64,000 nt of DNA from Leptobrachium leishanense (GCA_009667805.1 CM019064.1:113062328-113126327); one strand, 5' to 3'. Shown: positions 22,654-35,552, counted from the stretch's first letter. Translations and numbers: made by a program. The notes: generated by a model not told the origin, from the sequence alone.

Positions 22654-24319
22654 CACTGGTGTATTTTGGCCTAGGCCGACTAGGCCCAGGCCTAGGGCGG
22701 CACTTTCCAGGGGGCGGCGGCCCGCACTGGGTGGCCCCACCCCTAAAAAAGGAAGGATACATTGAGATTTCACTAATTTACACTTTCACTTTCCAGGGGG
22801 CAGCAAAAAACCTCACCACTAAATGGGTTACTCACAGAGCACCGAAATGACGCCAACGTTTTGCTGTTCTGTAGTTCCCTGCACTTAGGAGAATAAAATT
22901 TCCCCACCCTGCAGTGAATTCACCATTCACCGCAGAGTCCCCAAAGTGCATGGAGTCGGCCGCTGAATGCTGCCACCGCAAACCCGTGGCCTGCTGTTTT
23001 CAAAAGAACTACTGAACGAAAATGTCTGGAATTTACATACAAGATCCTATGATTGATAATAAAAAGTTCTGTTACAGAAAAAAGAAAAGCTGTTATTAAA
23101 AAAAAAAAAGGGGGGGGTTTTGCCCAAAAAAATCTGAAAAATGACTAAAAGGTACTAAAAAAAATCTATAAGTAAAGACTTTTTACTGCAGATTAAAATA
23201 ATAAATGATTTATTAGATATCGCATAAAAACGGGAATATTTTTAACATTGAAACCTATGGGGTTCGCCTGAATAAACCTGCTGATTGATGTTCGGTGGAT
23301 TCAGGGCATTTCACTGCCATTTCTCTGAGTCTCAGTACCACATGACTGGCTGAACCACGTGAAACGCACGCGCGCAGCTGCCCGCCCTTTCGTTAACACA
23401 GACTCTATTCTGGACTGAACACCCACCGGGAAGGGAATCAAAGCTACAGTGCACCCTCTGGCAGTGGCACCCCACTGCTGACAAGATGGCTCCACAGCAT
23501 AATTGCTGTGTGCTCATATACACTCGGTTTGCTGGGAGTTTTACTGCAGTGGATTCTGATGCACTCATACACACCGCACATTGCATTGCTGGGAGTTTTA
23601 TTGCTGTGGATTCTGATACGCTGACACACACCACACATTGCATTGCTGTGAGTTTTATTGCTGTGAATTCTGATACGCTGACACACACCACACATTGCAT
23701 TGCTGTGAGTTTTATTGCTGTGAATTCTGATGCACTCATACACACCAAACATTGCATTGCTGGGAGTTTTATTGCTGTGGATTCTGTGATACACACTGCA
23801 TATTACTGTGAGTTTTATTGCCCTGGAGCTCTGGGATACGCTCATACACACTGCACATTTCTGTGGGTTTTATTGCTGTGCAGCTCTGATATGCGCATAC
23901 ACAGTGCCCATTTCTGTGGGTTTTATTGCTGTGCAGCTCTGTGATACGCTCATATGCAGTGCACGTTTCTGTGGATTTTATTGTTCAACCAATTGGAGCG
24001 GCTGTGATCCCGTTTACTTGACATGCGTGGCTGTTCTTTGTAAAAATGCTTGAATTTAAACATTTCATAATTTTCTTTATCTCAATAGATACATTTGAAA
24101 TGGTATACAAAATATACAAGTAGGCACTTGGTATCCACTTTTAATATAAAGAGAGGAAAAGGCGGAGCTCTAAGAGGAAAAGGTGGAGCTTAAAGAGGAA
24201 GGGTGGGGATTAACCAGGAAGAGGTGTGCCCTTGACAGGAAGGGATGCGTCAAATTTAAATTAGGGGGTGCACGAGTTTAGTCAGGCCTAGGGCAGCACA
24301 AAACCTAAATACACCACTG
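22654..24319. mobile_element. Non-autonomous hAT element with perfect 8-bp target duplication
   Basis: It starts CACTGGTGTATTTTGGCC and ends with AATACACCACTG, flanked by CACTTAAC at 22646-22653 and 24320-24327. The terminal regions share AGGCCTAGGGC blocks. It contains a decayed fragment related to the 7648-8517 element (about 22890-23310) and a minisatellite. No transposase. Confidence 0.9.
23535..23975. repeat. About 57-bp minisatellite
   Basis: About seven to eight units built on GGGAGTTTTATTGCTGTGGA, TTCTGATACGCTGACACACA and CCACACATTGCATTGCT. Its reverse complement is the sequence surrounding the provirus at 41036-41142 and 49918-50100. Long open frames on both strands are repeat artefacts. 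Confidence 0.85.
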
Positions 24320-24853
24320 CACTTAACCATCTAACCCCTCTTCAGTAGTATTAGAGGTTGTGCAAACAAGGCATTCAGGCAAGCTGAATATCATCCGGGA
24401 AATGTACTATGCTCAAAAAAAGCAGCAATCGCTCCTTGTAGTGGGCAAATTAAAACAATTACCTGCTGCGCAAAAAAAATAATTAAATTAATTAATATGG
24501 GGAAATGTATTAACCCCATCTGCTCAACAACATTGTATTTTCAAAACACGTAATTAAAATAACAATGCCAACATTAGGACGTGTTTCGCTGAGACAGGAG
24601 CTCAGCTTAGTGGCAAACAAACTATGGGACCCTGCAAGGCTCAAGCAACAGGTTTAAAGGGAAAAGTTGGGTCATGTTAGCATCAGCAGCCAATCAGTGC
24701 ACTGCTTCCATTTCACCCACAGGGGATAGGTTCATATAGATTGTCAGTCAGTCAGTAGTTTTTCATTATATCACTACTTAATAAAAAAAAAACACATGTA
24801 CTGTGATTAATAATTTTTATTTTGAAAGAAGTCAGCATACCATCAAACATATA
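24320..24853. other. Intron with a decayed hammerhead-like motif
   Basis: On the minus strand at 24576-24620, a 6-bp stem GCTGAG/CTCAGC is followed by GAAACACGTCC. The CTGATGA box is degraded to CACTAA. Otherwise AT-rich without features. Confidence 0.4.
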
Positions 24854-25116
24854 CAGGGTTATCCAAAGAGATTTGAATTGCTTGAGAAAGGTAACCGAAC
24901 GCTGAAAATCAGCGTTCGGTTACCTTTCCTGGCCATTCGGCTATCCAGAGAGCAGGCAATTCGCCAAATCCTGTCGAATTGCCTGCACATACGGTGCCTG
25001 TTCGGTCCCTGTTCGAGGGCAGTGAAATCCCCATGAAAAAGCACTGCTTCGGCTATTCAGAGAACACAAACCAGCAGTGAAAGGTTCCCCTAATGCCCTG
25101 CCATTCGGTGGTTTAA

Positions 25117-25610
25117 CCCCTTCCCGACCGCGGACGTACCATGTACGTCATTGCAGCGGGTCTCTCTTAGACCCGCTGACGTACATGGTACGTCCTGCCG
25201 TTTTTGAGCTGCTGGAAGCGATCGGATCGCTTCCAGCAGCTCAAACGCCATTGCAGGATGCCTGGGAGTCCAGGCATCCGTGCAATGGCCGTTAGAAGTG
25301 CCGGGGCACCATGTGATCGCTCCCCGGGAGCGATCTACATCCGGTTGCACCGGAGAGGTGCCCGGCACTTCTACAGAGCGCTGGAAGCGATCGGTATCGC
25401 TTCCAGCTGCTCTGAGCATATTACAAGGATGCCTCGACATCGAGGCATCCTTGTAATATACTTACCTGCCGCCGGTCCGTCCGTGATCGCTCCCCCGAGC
25501 GATCACTTCCGGTAGCGGCAGGAAGTACTGAGTGCCACGAGGTATCGTGGCACTCAGTACAAAATCGATCACTTCAGTGATCAGGTGCTCTGCTGGGTGC
25601 CTCGAGGGAT
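25117..25610. repeat. Nested palindromes at the left end of piggyBac
   Basis: There are consecutive perfect or near-perfect hairpins: GACGTACCATGTACGTC near the end, AAGCGATCGGATCGCTT around 25217-25233, GGATGCCTGGGAGTCCAGGC near 25257, and several more up to 25610. Such structure is known in frog piggyBac terminal regions and may bind transposase, but this is inference. Confidence 0.6.
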
Positions 25611-25718
25611 CAAGGCACCCAGCAGAGAAAAAAAAAGTGTAAAAAAAAGTAAAAAAAAAGTAAAAAAAAGTGTGTAAAAAAAGTGTAAAAAAAGAAAAAT
25701 AAATAAAATAAACTGACA

Positions 25719-25946
25719 GTTAGGGGTAGGGTTAGGGGTAGGGGTAGGGTTAGGGGTAGGGGTAGGGTTAGGGGTAGGGGTAGGGTTAGGGTTAGGGTTA
25801 GGGTTAGGGGTAGGGGTAGGGGTAGGGGTAGGGTTAGGGTTAGGGGTAGGGTTAGGGGTAGGGGTAGGGTTAGGGTTAGGGGTAGGGTTAGGGTTAGGGT
25901 TCTAAGGGCAGGGTCAGGGGTAGGGTTAGGGTTCTAAGGGCAGGGT
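25719..25946 (+). repeat. Interstitial telomere-like array (TTAGGG/TAGGGG)
   Basis: About 37 tandem hexamers, mixing GGGTTA and GGGGTA, end in TTCTAAGGGCAGGGTC duplicates. The array sits inside the piggyBac, upstream of its transposase, so it moves with the transposon rather than marking a chromosome fusion. G-rich strand potential for quadruplex is obvious. Confidence 0.9.
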
Positions 25947-26374
25947 CATCTTGGGGCTGAGTGGGATGTTCCTAGCCTGCCTCATCAGAGAGGCAGGCTA
26001 GCAACATCCAATCAGAAGTTAGAAAAAATCAAAATAAAATTTCTAATTTGTCAGGTCAGGCCAATATTTTGTAAATATTGGCTCTGACCTCTGTGATTCT
26101 CCCTCCCTCTCCTCACTTGTGTTTTGGTGAGCGAGAGAGAGAGATCAGATTTGACAGGTTAGAGATTTTAGTGAGATTTAGTGAGATTAGAAAAATTGAG
26201 GCAGATTTAGAGAGATTTTAGGGAGATTTAGAAGAATTGAGGCAGGTTTAGAGGGATTTAGAGAGATTTAGGTGTTTATTTGTATTTTCTTGTGAAACCC
26301 AACGGTTCTTCTAAGAACCAACAATCCGCTTATATATATATAATAATATAAAATTTTATAATCTATTATATATA

Positions 26375-27045
26375 ATGTCTGAGAGGGTGTACAGCGCCGA
26401 GGAGGCATATGCCATCCTGGCGTCAGAATCTGAGGCATCTGCGTCAGACTCAGACCCTCATTTCGACCCCGCTAACTGCTCAGAGGCGTCGCTAGATACA
26501 TTATCTATGCTGGCTGATGTATCTAGTGATGTTTCTGATGCAGATCCTGGGTCACCACCTGCCAGCAGGAGACGCACAGCTCCAGCTGAGGAGTGGGTAG
26601 TGCCTCATCGCCAGAGGCCAGATATCCCTCCTTTCACGGCAAATCCTGGCATCAATATTGATGTTGCAGGATTTACCGCCACACAGTTTTTGCAGGTGTT
26701 TATGGGGGATGATTTGTTGGGCCACATCGTGGCCCAATCAAATCTGTATGCCCATCAGCATTGTGCTGCGAAGCCAGACTCCTACTTGGCAAGGCAGCAA
26801 TGGACCCCGCTAGATGTGCCAGAATTTCTGAAATTCTGGGCACTTACTATGCTGAGGGCATCATAAAGAAGCCCTCAATTCGCTCCTGCTGGAGCAGTAG
26901 CCCCATCTGCTCTACCCCCATTTACCTCCAATCAATGTCACGTAGAAGGTATGAAAACATTTTGCGTTTCATGCACTTCAGTGACAACAGCCTGTGCTCC
27001 CCTAGAGAGCATCCCCAGTTTGACAGGCACCAGACTTTTACATTT
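26375..27045 (+). pseudogene. piggyBac transposase N-terminal half, frameshifted and truncated
   Basis: MSERVYSAEEAYAILASESE begins an acidic Ser/Asp-rich N-terminus like that of frog Uribo-type piggyBac transposases. It is followed by IPPFTANPGINIDVAGFTAT, FLQVFMGDDLLGHIVAQSN and WTPLDVPEFLKFWAL. A frameshift near 26850 moves the frame to GIIKKPSIRSCWSSS and MSRRRYENILRFMHFSDNS, ending at FDRHQ. The whole catalytic core with its Asp residues and the C-terminal zinc-binding domain is absent; tandem repeat sequence follows. The protein is not functional, but its start and N-terminal 160 codons are open. Confidence 0.9.
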
Positions 27046-27102
27046 TATTCGTACATTTTTATGTTCTACAATTGGTGCTGTATTTTGCCAAAATCTTTGC
27101 AC

Positions 27103-30100
27103 ACCTATGCATGGGGGGCATGGGTGTACTCAGGAGATCTTGCAGAAAACAACCTGGAGAGTTTTCATGCAGTAACAAACAACAGTGTCTGCTAAATCAC
27201 AGTCCAAAACTACTGTGGGCGTAAAAATCTGAAAATTGAAAAATTACCGCCACACACCTTCTCAAATGTTTTGGGCTAAAACCGTTGCATCCATGGCATC
27301 AAAGCACTCCATATGCAATACCTTGGGGTGTCAACATAACAAATATAAACAATTTTCTGGCAATAATTCAAACTGGGGTATGCGGTAGACCCAAAACCAA
27401 AGCTAGGCCTAGCTGAAGAAATAATCTCAATTTCAACTCCAATGACAAAGTCATAAAAATTGTATTTGAACCTTCCCAAAATCCTGGCAAACCTATGCAT
27501 GGGGGGCATGGGTGTACTCAGGAGATCTTGCAGAAAACAACCTGGAGAGTTTTCATGCAGTAAAAAACAACAGTGTCTCCTAAATCACAGTCCAAAACTG
27601 ATGTGGGTGTGAAAATGAAAAATGACCACCAAACAGTATCTAATTTGTTTGGAGCAAACGGATGCATCCATAGCATAAAAACACTCCATTTACAATACTT
27701 TGGGGTGTTAGCTTACCAAATATATGCACGTTCATAAAACTGGGGTATGTAAAAAGGCCCCTAAAAAGAAGATAAGCAAAGAAGATACTGTATGTCAAAT
27801 TAGAAAAATGACAAGCACATGTCAAAAGATTGACGTAGCACCCCAAAAACAACAGAACAAATCTATATATGTGTGGTATCACTTTACTCAGAAGATGTTG
27901 CTGAACATATTTTGGGGTGTTTTTTGGCAGTAACCCATAACTGGATTTGACAATTCATGCCTAAAGTACAATGTGTGTGAAAAAATAACACAAAAAGTGA
28001 CTACCTGAAAGTTTGACAAAGAGCTAGTGCATGGAAAGTGTTAAAATACAACTCTTTGAAGCACCCTAGGGTGTGCCCTTTCTAAAAATATATGGTTTGA
28101 TGGGGGTAAATTACTTTGGCCGGCTTCAAAAATGTCCCAAATAGGACATGGGTGCATGATGACGAAATGTGAAAATTCCAAGTTGGAAAACTGAAATGCG
28201 CACCCCCCAAATAAGGCCTTTTAGCCCCCAAATGACCCGACATACCTATACATGGGTGGTATCAATTTACTCAGAAGATGTTGCTGAACATATTTTGGGG
28301 TGTTTTTTGGCAGTAACCCATAACTGGATTTGACAATTCATGCCTAAAGTACAATGTGTGTGAAAAAATAACACAAAAAGTGACTACCTGAAAGATTGAC
28401 AAAGAGCTAGTGCATGGAAAGTGTTAAAATACAACTCTTTGAAGCACCCTAGGGTGTGCCCTTTCTAAAAATATATGGTTTGATGGGGGTAAATTACTTT
28501 GGCCGGCTTCAAAAATGTCCCAAATAGGACATGGGTGCATGATGACGAAATGTGAAAATTCCAAGTTGGAAAACTGAAATGCGCACCCCCCAAATAAGGC
28601 CTTTTAGCCCCCAAATGACCCGACATACCTATACATGGGTGGTATCAATTTACTCAGAAGATGTTGCTGAACATATTTTGGGGTGTTTTTTGGCAGTAAC
28701 CCATAACTGGATTTGACAATTCATGCCTAAAGTACAATGTGTGTGAAAAAATAACACAAAAAGTGACTACCTGAAAGATTGACAAAGAGCTAGTGCATGG
28801 AAAGTGTTAAAATACAACTCTTTGAAGCACCCTAGGGTGTGCCCTTTCTAAAAATATATGGTTTGATGGGGGTAAATTACTTTGGCCGGCTTCAAAAATG
28901 TCCCAAATAGGACATGGGTGCATGATGACGAAATGTGAAAATTCCAAGTTGGAAAACTGAAATGCGCACCCCCCAAATAAGGCCTTTTAGCCCCCAAATG
29001 ACCCGACATACCTATACATGGGTGGTATCAATTTACTCAGAAGATGTTGCTGAACATATTTTGGGGTGTTTTTTGGCAGTAACCCATAACTGGATTTGAC
29101 AATTCATGCCTAAAGTACAATGTGTGTGAAAAAATAACACAAAAAGTGACTACCTGAAAGTTTGACAAAGAGCTAGTGCATGGAAAGTGTTAAAATACAA
29201 CTCTTTGAAGCACCCTAGGGTGTGCCCTTTCTAAAAATATATGGTTTGATGGGGGTAAATTACTTTGGCCGGCTTCAAAAATGTCCCAAATAGGACATGG
29301 GTGCATGATGACGAAATGTGAAAATTCCAAGTTGGAAAACTGAAATGCGCACCCCCCAAATAAGGCCTTTTAGCCCCCAAATGACCCGACATACCTATAC
29401 ATGGGTGGTATCAATTTACTCAGAAGATGTTGCTGAACATATTTTGGGGTGTTTTTTGGCAGTAACCCATAACTGGATTTGACAATTCATGCCTAAAGTA
29501 CAATGTGTGTGAAAAAATAACACAAAAAGTGACTACCTGAAAGATTGACAAAGAGCTAGTGCATGGAAAGTGTTAAAATACAACTCTTTGAAGCACCCTA
29601 GGGTGTGCCCTTTCTAAAAATATATGGTTTGATGGGGGTAAATTACTTTGGCCGGCTTCAAAAATGTCCCAAATAGGACATGGGTGCATGATGACGAAAT
29701 GTGAAAATTCCAAGTTGGAAAACTGAAATGCGCACCCCCCAAATAAGGCCTTTTAGCCCCCAAATGACCCGACATACCTATACATGGGTGGTATCAATTT
29801 ACTCAGAAGATGTTGCTGAACATATTTTGGGGTGTTTTTTGGCAGTAACCCATAACTGGATTTGACAATTCATGCCTAAAGTACAATGTGTGTGAAAAAA
29901 TAACACAAAAAGTGACTACCTGAAAGATTGACAAAGAGCTAGTGCATGGAAAGTGTTAAAATACAACTCTTTGAAGCACCCTAGGGTGTGCCCTTTCTAA
30001 AAATATATGGTTTGATGGGGGTAAATTACTTTGGCCGGCTTCAAAAATGTCCCAAATAGGACATGGGTGCATGATGACGAAATGTGAAAATTCCAAGTTG

Positions 30101-30420
30101 GAAAACTGAAATGCGCACCCCCCAAATAAGGCCTTTTAGCCCCCAAATGACCCGACATACCTATACTTGGGTGGTATCAATTTACTCAGAAGATGTTGCT
30201 GAACATATTTTGGGGTGCTTTTTGGCAGTAAACCTTAAAGTTCACAGTACATGTATTCTTAAATTGCGTTCAAAAAAAAAAAAAATCACCAAAGTTTTTT
30301 TTTTTTTCAAACTTTGGCATAGATTTGTGGTAAAATGGTTTGCATGGAAAGAGTCAAAATACCCCAAGTTTAATACCTTGATTTATGTACTTTAAAAAAA
30401 TATGTATATGTGGAGGGTTA
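27103..30420. repeat. 383-bp tandem array inside piggyBac
   Basis: Six nearly identical units of exactly 383 bp start at 27885, 28268, 28651, 29034, 29417 and 29800. Two diverged units precede them (27103 and 27492, spacing 389) and one diverged unit follows (30183 onward). The anchor TACTCAGAAGATGTTGCTGA recurs at each start. A T/A variant in TGAAAG(T/A)TTGAC gives the order T,A,A,T,A,A. No coding frame. Confidence 0.92.
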
Positions 30421-31724
30421 TTCAGGAATTAGTGACAGATATCAGTGTTACAATGTCACTATCACTAGTTTTGAAAATAAACTCTTTGGAAATGGCAAAG
30501 TGCTACTTGCACTTATTGTTGCATAAAATAAGGAAAAAAGCGAGGAATATGTAAACATTGGGTATTGCTAAACTCAGTACTAAATTTAGAAACTACTAAG
30601 GAATAAAAAAATTTTGACGGTTGTTGATACATAAGAAATTTTGGGGGTCAAAGTTCGAAAAAGTGGTGTTTTTTCAATTTTTGTGTCATATTTCACAATA
30701 TTTTTTATAGTAAATTATATGAAATGATGAAAAAAATGGTATCTTTATAAAGTCCATTTAGTGACGAGAAAAACAGTGTAAAATATGTGTGGGTTACATA
30801 AACGAGTAAGAGGAAAATTTGACGTAAACACTAAGAGCGCAGAAACATAAAAACAGCTGCGGTCACGAACGGACGGATTTGTGTAAAACCGCCCGGTCAC
30901 TAAGGGGTTAATTCGGCAAATTTATTCAGGAGAATCCCATAGACTTCAATGTTAAAAATATTCCTGTTTTAATTCAATATCTAATAAACCGTTCATTATA
31001 AAATTCTGCAGCAAAAAGTCTCTTTATTCATTGATTTTTTAGGATACTTTAAGCATTTTTCAGATTTTTTTTTTTTTTTAAAAAGTCCGATTTTTTTTTT
31101 ATTTTTTTTTTTCAGTTTACTTATTTTTTTTGTAACAGCCCTCTTTATTATCATTCCCTGGACCTCCTGTGAAAATTTCAGACATTTTCGCTCAGTAGTT
31201 TCTTTGCAAACAGCGTTTCATTTTCCCAGATTCATACAAATGGTTTTTCTAATTTATTCACTGCCTCCTCTACGTCACAGCTGCTTCGGCTCTGTGTGAT
31301 TCGGCTCCTGTTCGGCTTCTTCGAAGGTTAATCCAGATGTTTTTGCTTGTTTTCAGCGTGCATTCGGTTAGTTTTCGGCAGGTTTGCGGCAGCTTTTCCC
31401 TGCAATTCGGGGACCCTGTGGTGCTTGCTGAATACACCGCAGGGTCACCGAAATGCAATCGGCAAAAGGAACCGAATTGAAGAGAACGAAAAGTCACCGA
31501 ACGTGCGGTGACTTTTCGAATCTCTTTGGATAACCCTAATAATGCAGGGCCGCACAAAGTCATCTGTAATGGCAAGAAGAGAAGGCCTCGCAGGGCCACC
31601 CGAAAATCACTAGCAAAATCTCGGCATAAGAATATAAAAAAAACATAGAAAAATAGGCATTGAAGTGACACTGCAATAACAGAACATATCCACATGGTAA
31701 AAAGAGAGTCAGCTGAAAGAAACA

Positions 31725-32417
31725 GTAGGGGCACTATTACATTCTATACGCGAACATTAACGCTCACCTGCGTGAGCATTGACGTTTGCCGCGGTATTTA
31801 CTGCATATTACAATCCAAACGCAAACGGGTTAAAAAACCCATTTGCGTTTGGTACCTTGCGCTCCTCTGCACGAGGTTACTGTACTTTGTACTCATAAAT
31901 ACTTAACATGGGGAGCGCAAATTGTTAATCAGCGCTGGTATTACAATGTCCCAGCGCTGATTAACACCCGGCTCTGGTAAGTGCAAAGTTAACCAGAGCC
32001 AGAACCTGTTAACGGATTCTGCTGCTGCAGAATCCGTTAACACCAGCCATAAAAAATAAAAAAACAAGCACATACTCACCCTCTGTCCCGCGGCGAGGAC
32101 CGCAGCTCTGCTCGCCTCCTCCGGCCGGCGGGAACAGGGAAAGACTGGGGGGAAAAGAACCCCAGTCTTTCCCTGTGTATTCCTACAGCGACCGGCAGGG
32201 AGGAACTCAATGGAGTCCTATGGACTCCAGCGAGTGGATGCTCGCTGCATTGCTGAGCGCTGCCGCGAGCATCCCGGCTTTTTACGCTCAATAACAATGC
32301 AGGCAGCATTTTTTGCGTCTGCATTGTAATCCAGCGTTAAAACGCGGGCGCAAGGGGGAAAACCGTTTTTCCTCCCTTGCGCCCGCGTTTTAACGCTAAG
32401 AGCGTAATAGAGCCCTA
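31725..32417. mobile_element. MITE with GTAGGGCTCTATTAC ends
   Basis: GTAGGGGCACTATTAC at the left pairs with GTAATAGAGCCCTAC at the right. The interior contains inverted CpG-rich blocks (GGCGCAAGGGAGG type and AACGCTGGGAC type) and no real gene. Related to 9879-10626. Confidence 0.7.
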
Positions 32418-34130
32418 CATGTTTTTAAACCCTCACAATCACCTAAGAGTTCACATTTTCTCCCTAGTGTGGCCACTGTACTTAATTATCCCCTATTTCC
32501 TCTACAGCCCAGGGGTATAAGTCCCTATAGGTCCCAGATTCCTACTCTTAAACACTGCAACTAAAATAAATATACAAAGCAAAACAATAGTGGGTGAAAA
32601 GAGGCTATGAATATACATGGCCAGAGTACAGCCAAATCTAGGGATATAATGGCTGTACACGTACCTTTTTCTGATCTATTTCGGAGATCAGTCTTGATGA
32701 AGCCGTGATTTGAAACGGCGAAACGCGTCGAGTTCCTACTCTGAGTATGATACTCTTTTTTTAACAGACACTACATCTAATTCTTTGTCTATGCGTCTCT
32801 GGTAACCATTGGGTTGCTTAATCTGGTCTGTGGCTTGGCCACCCTGTGCATACATTTATGCCTAGACATGAGCGAGCTATAATCTGTTTAGCTATAATAT
32901 TGTGGACATTGGTATGAAACGGCATTAGCAAATAATATACTATGAATTAACTAAATCAATCTCTGAATTTGATTTTGGCTGGGCCATATTGTTTTATGCC
33001 TGCGTGTAAGATAAACAGCGTATTAAGGCTTTTTGACCACATCTGCCTATAACAGTGTGATCCCTTTTGGTGTTTAAATCGCCGTTACGAGCCACCACAA
33101 TGGATGTTTGATTGGTTCTTTAATTTTGCCCCTCGAATCATGAGGGCTGGCTTGATTATATCATCTAAGGTTATATTTTTTTCTGTGAAGCTGATCCATC
33201 TTTCGCTCAAAATAGTTGGAGAACATTTTTTTAGAAGGCAGCAATTTATTGTATATTTTTTGCCTTTTTCGGATACTTTGCATTATCCTCTAGTTCTCCG
33301 TTTTTGCCTTTGTTATATCGGCATTCATGATTACGACTCACAGCTGTGCTCTGATAAACTTGCTGGAATATCTTCATATCCTTGCCTAACATGGCATCTT
33401 GTTCATACCATATAGTTCACTGCTAATTGTTAGGCTAATTATTATGCACCATCTAATTTGTAGGCTGTGGAGGTTGTTTTAAATCAGCCCTGCTTTCCAC
33501 CTTGTCTTATTCCTACATCGAGATCGTCGACTCTCGCCTTGTCAACCTATTTAAATTATTGGTTATCTATCCTTATATGGTGTATATGCTAATTTATCCT
33601 CCTTTTTTGACATCAGAATTTATGTATATTTAGGTTTTTCTGCTGATGCTTATATTGAGCTACCTATTTAGTCGATGTCTTCTACACTGAGGTATCTACA
33701 CCTACGTGTCTGGTCTAGCATATATAACTGCATATCGTTGTTTAAGGTGGCATAGGTTATTTCAGTCCTAACAGGACATGTTACCAAGTCAATAATTCTG
33801 CCCGTCTATTGTTATATACCAGAATGCCAACAATATTCATCTTTATATATGTGTGTTTTTATATATTTTGTTTATTATTTTTTGTGTGGATTGGTTACAT
33901 TATTGTTCTAAATAAAATAGTTTTTTCGTTTTCTTATATTTGGGAGATTACTCTGCCCCAAAGGACACTCACTGAAGAAGTCTAACGGCGAAAACGAATT
34001 CTAGTGATCCTTTTTTAGGTTTTTCACTATTTATTTGTTTTTGATTTAGTAAGACAAGCTTGCCATATGGCTTTTTAATGTAAATAAAAGCCTACTTTTT
34101 TAACATTTGAATACGTGTTGCTGCCTGTTT
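32418..34130 (+). repeat. Penelope-like non-coding repeat with hammerhead-like motif
   Basis: After the motif at 32686-32736 comes about 1.4 kb of T-rich sequence without a coding frame. It ends near AATAAAATAG at 33910 and a decayed second motif (CTGAAGA...GGCGAAAACG) at 33972-34003. The organisation matches the T-rich tail beside the inverted repeat at 2264-3108. No reverse transcriptase or GIY-YIG domain is visible. Confidence 0.45.
32686..32736 (+). ncRNA. Hammerhead-like ribozyme motif, copy 2
   Basis: TTGATGA (32694-32700), one extra base, a 5-bp stem GCCGT/ACGGC (32702-32706 with 32715-32719), GAAA, CGCG and the triplet TC before GAG. Stem I is weak, so it is probably decayed, but stem II is perfect and differs in sequence from the other copies. 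Confidence 0.45.
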
Positions 34131-34974
34131 TTTTATACCAAATAGTATAAATGAAAGTTTACCGGATGGAAAAAGGTACTGAATGAGAAGACGGACAGTA
34201 CCATGAACTCGGACAACCTTAGATTGAAAAAAAAAAAGGACTTATTTTTATTGCGTCCTTATAAGGGCGGTTGTGCACAGAAAAGTGCTAGATTTCCAGC
34301 ATAATAAACATCATAAACGAGCGGTCACACAGAATCAAAAAGTGAATACAAAATGAAAAATAGCACATTTTTAATGAATGAAAAAACAAAAAACAGTGCA
34401 AGTTAAAGAAATTCAACCAATTAAAAATTGGAATACGCCCACATTGTCCTGCTGGATAAGACATACGTTTTTGGGCCAATGTAATTCGACGTAATGCCAC
34501 GAAAAATGTGTCATATAGTGAGAAAAACACAGAATCACAGTCCAGCAAGATCTACAGTGCTGCCAGATGTATCATGAAAATCCCTGCTCCAGCACGATGC
34601 CGTATAAACATCGGACAAAAATACAAAGGAGACCTTCAAGGGTCTATATATATGTCCCCAGGTGAAAGACAGCAAATGACAGGTCGGAGCACACTTCAGA
34701 ATGGTTAGGAGAAATTTCAACTGTACATATGTATTAAACGGCACAAAATTACACCAGGCAAAGAAGGGGAGGGGGAAGAGAAGAAAACAACCTTAGTACA
34801 AGCATATGTGGGGTTCAGTGCGCCACAGCCTACCGCTGTACATACAAAGCTTGCAAGTTAGCCTGCCCCATGTTCTTAGCCTTCCCCCTTGTTCCTAACT
34901 AAAAGCACGGTTAAATGGCAGCAGACAAGTGGGTGAAATTAAAATCAAAGATCATTCATTAGCTAATCAGTTCA

Positions 34975-35015
34975 GCTCGACGCGTTTCGCTGCGTATAGC
35001 AGCGTCATAAGGAGC
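34975..35015 (-). ncRNA. Hammerhead-like ribozyme motif, copy 3
   Basis: On the minus strand: stem I GCTC/GAGC, core CTTATGA, one extra base, stem II GCTGC/GCAGC around TATAC, GAAA, CGCG, TC. The box order matches copies 1 and 4. To its right, 35021-35087 is a palindrome, and a second degraded core (CCTGATGCAGTGCC...GGCACGG) faces the other way at about 35096-35122. Confidence 0.5.
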
Positions 35016-35552
35016 GAAAAAAGTATAGCAGACTGTACTGCTGAAAACAAAAAGCCTTTTTGTTTTCAGCAGTACAGTTTGCTATACGTTTTTCACTCCT
35101 GATGCAGTGCCCTGGCACGGTTGGCATGTTTCTGTGCCAAACGGACAGTTGGGCCAGACTAACGACAACTGTTTTTAATAGAGGGCATCCAACTCTATGT
35201 AAATCCATGTTGAAATCGGGGTCCGAATGACATTTAACCCTTTATAAACATTACTTATATGAACTATTTATCTGAATCGGAAACCAACTTCAGCCGCGTC
35301 CATGAAACAGAATGAGCAAAGCATCAACTCTCAAACTGTGAAGCGACTGCAAGACACACACACACATTATGTGATCATCAGTCACTTCTGTAAGGCAGGA
35401 CCCGTCACATGTGGGTTAGGTGAGACATATGACACAATCAGTAAATTATTATGTTGTGTAAATTGTAGGACCCCCCCTATATTGGCAGGCACAGCTCACA
35501 GGCTTAGAACAAGCACTGTCTGCATGGCTATTAACACAAACACAACAACAAA

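Larger units (their letters stand above)
25117..30907 (+). mobile_element. piggyBac-type transposon, 5.8 kb, defective
   Basis: TTAA flanks both ends (25113-25116 and 30908-30911). Ends are CCCCTTCCCGACCG and the complement of CCCCTTAGTGACCG. The order is palindromic subterminal region, A-rich tract, telomere-like array, transposase remnant, and 383-bp tandem array. The related TIR element at 7648-8517 preserves the empty TTAA site. Confidence 0.9.
24854..31538. mobile_element. CAGGGTTAT-family TIR element interrupted by a piggyBac
   Basis: CAGGGTTATCCAAAGAGATT at the left and AATCTCTTTGGATAACCCT at the right enclose two pieces (24854-25116 and 30908-31538). Joined, these are the reverse complement of 7648-8517. 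ATA flanks both ends. The intact copy at 7648 shows a single TTAA where the piggyBac sits here. Confidence 0.85.

Noticed and set aside
23332..23944. Open frames of about 150 codons on both strands with repeated FIAVDSDTLTH-type motifs
   Set aside because: 57-bp repeat is divisible by three, so frames stay open without selection.
25719..25946. A true chromosome-end or fusion-point telomere
   Set aside because: It is degenerate and lies within a piggyBac with defined TTAA borders.
27103..30420. CRISPR-like array because of regular repeats
   Set aside because: Units are 383 bp without unique spacers and sit in a eukaryotic transposon.
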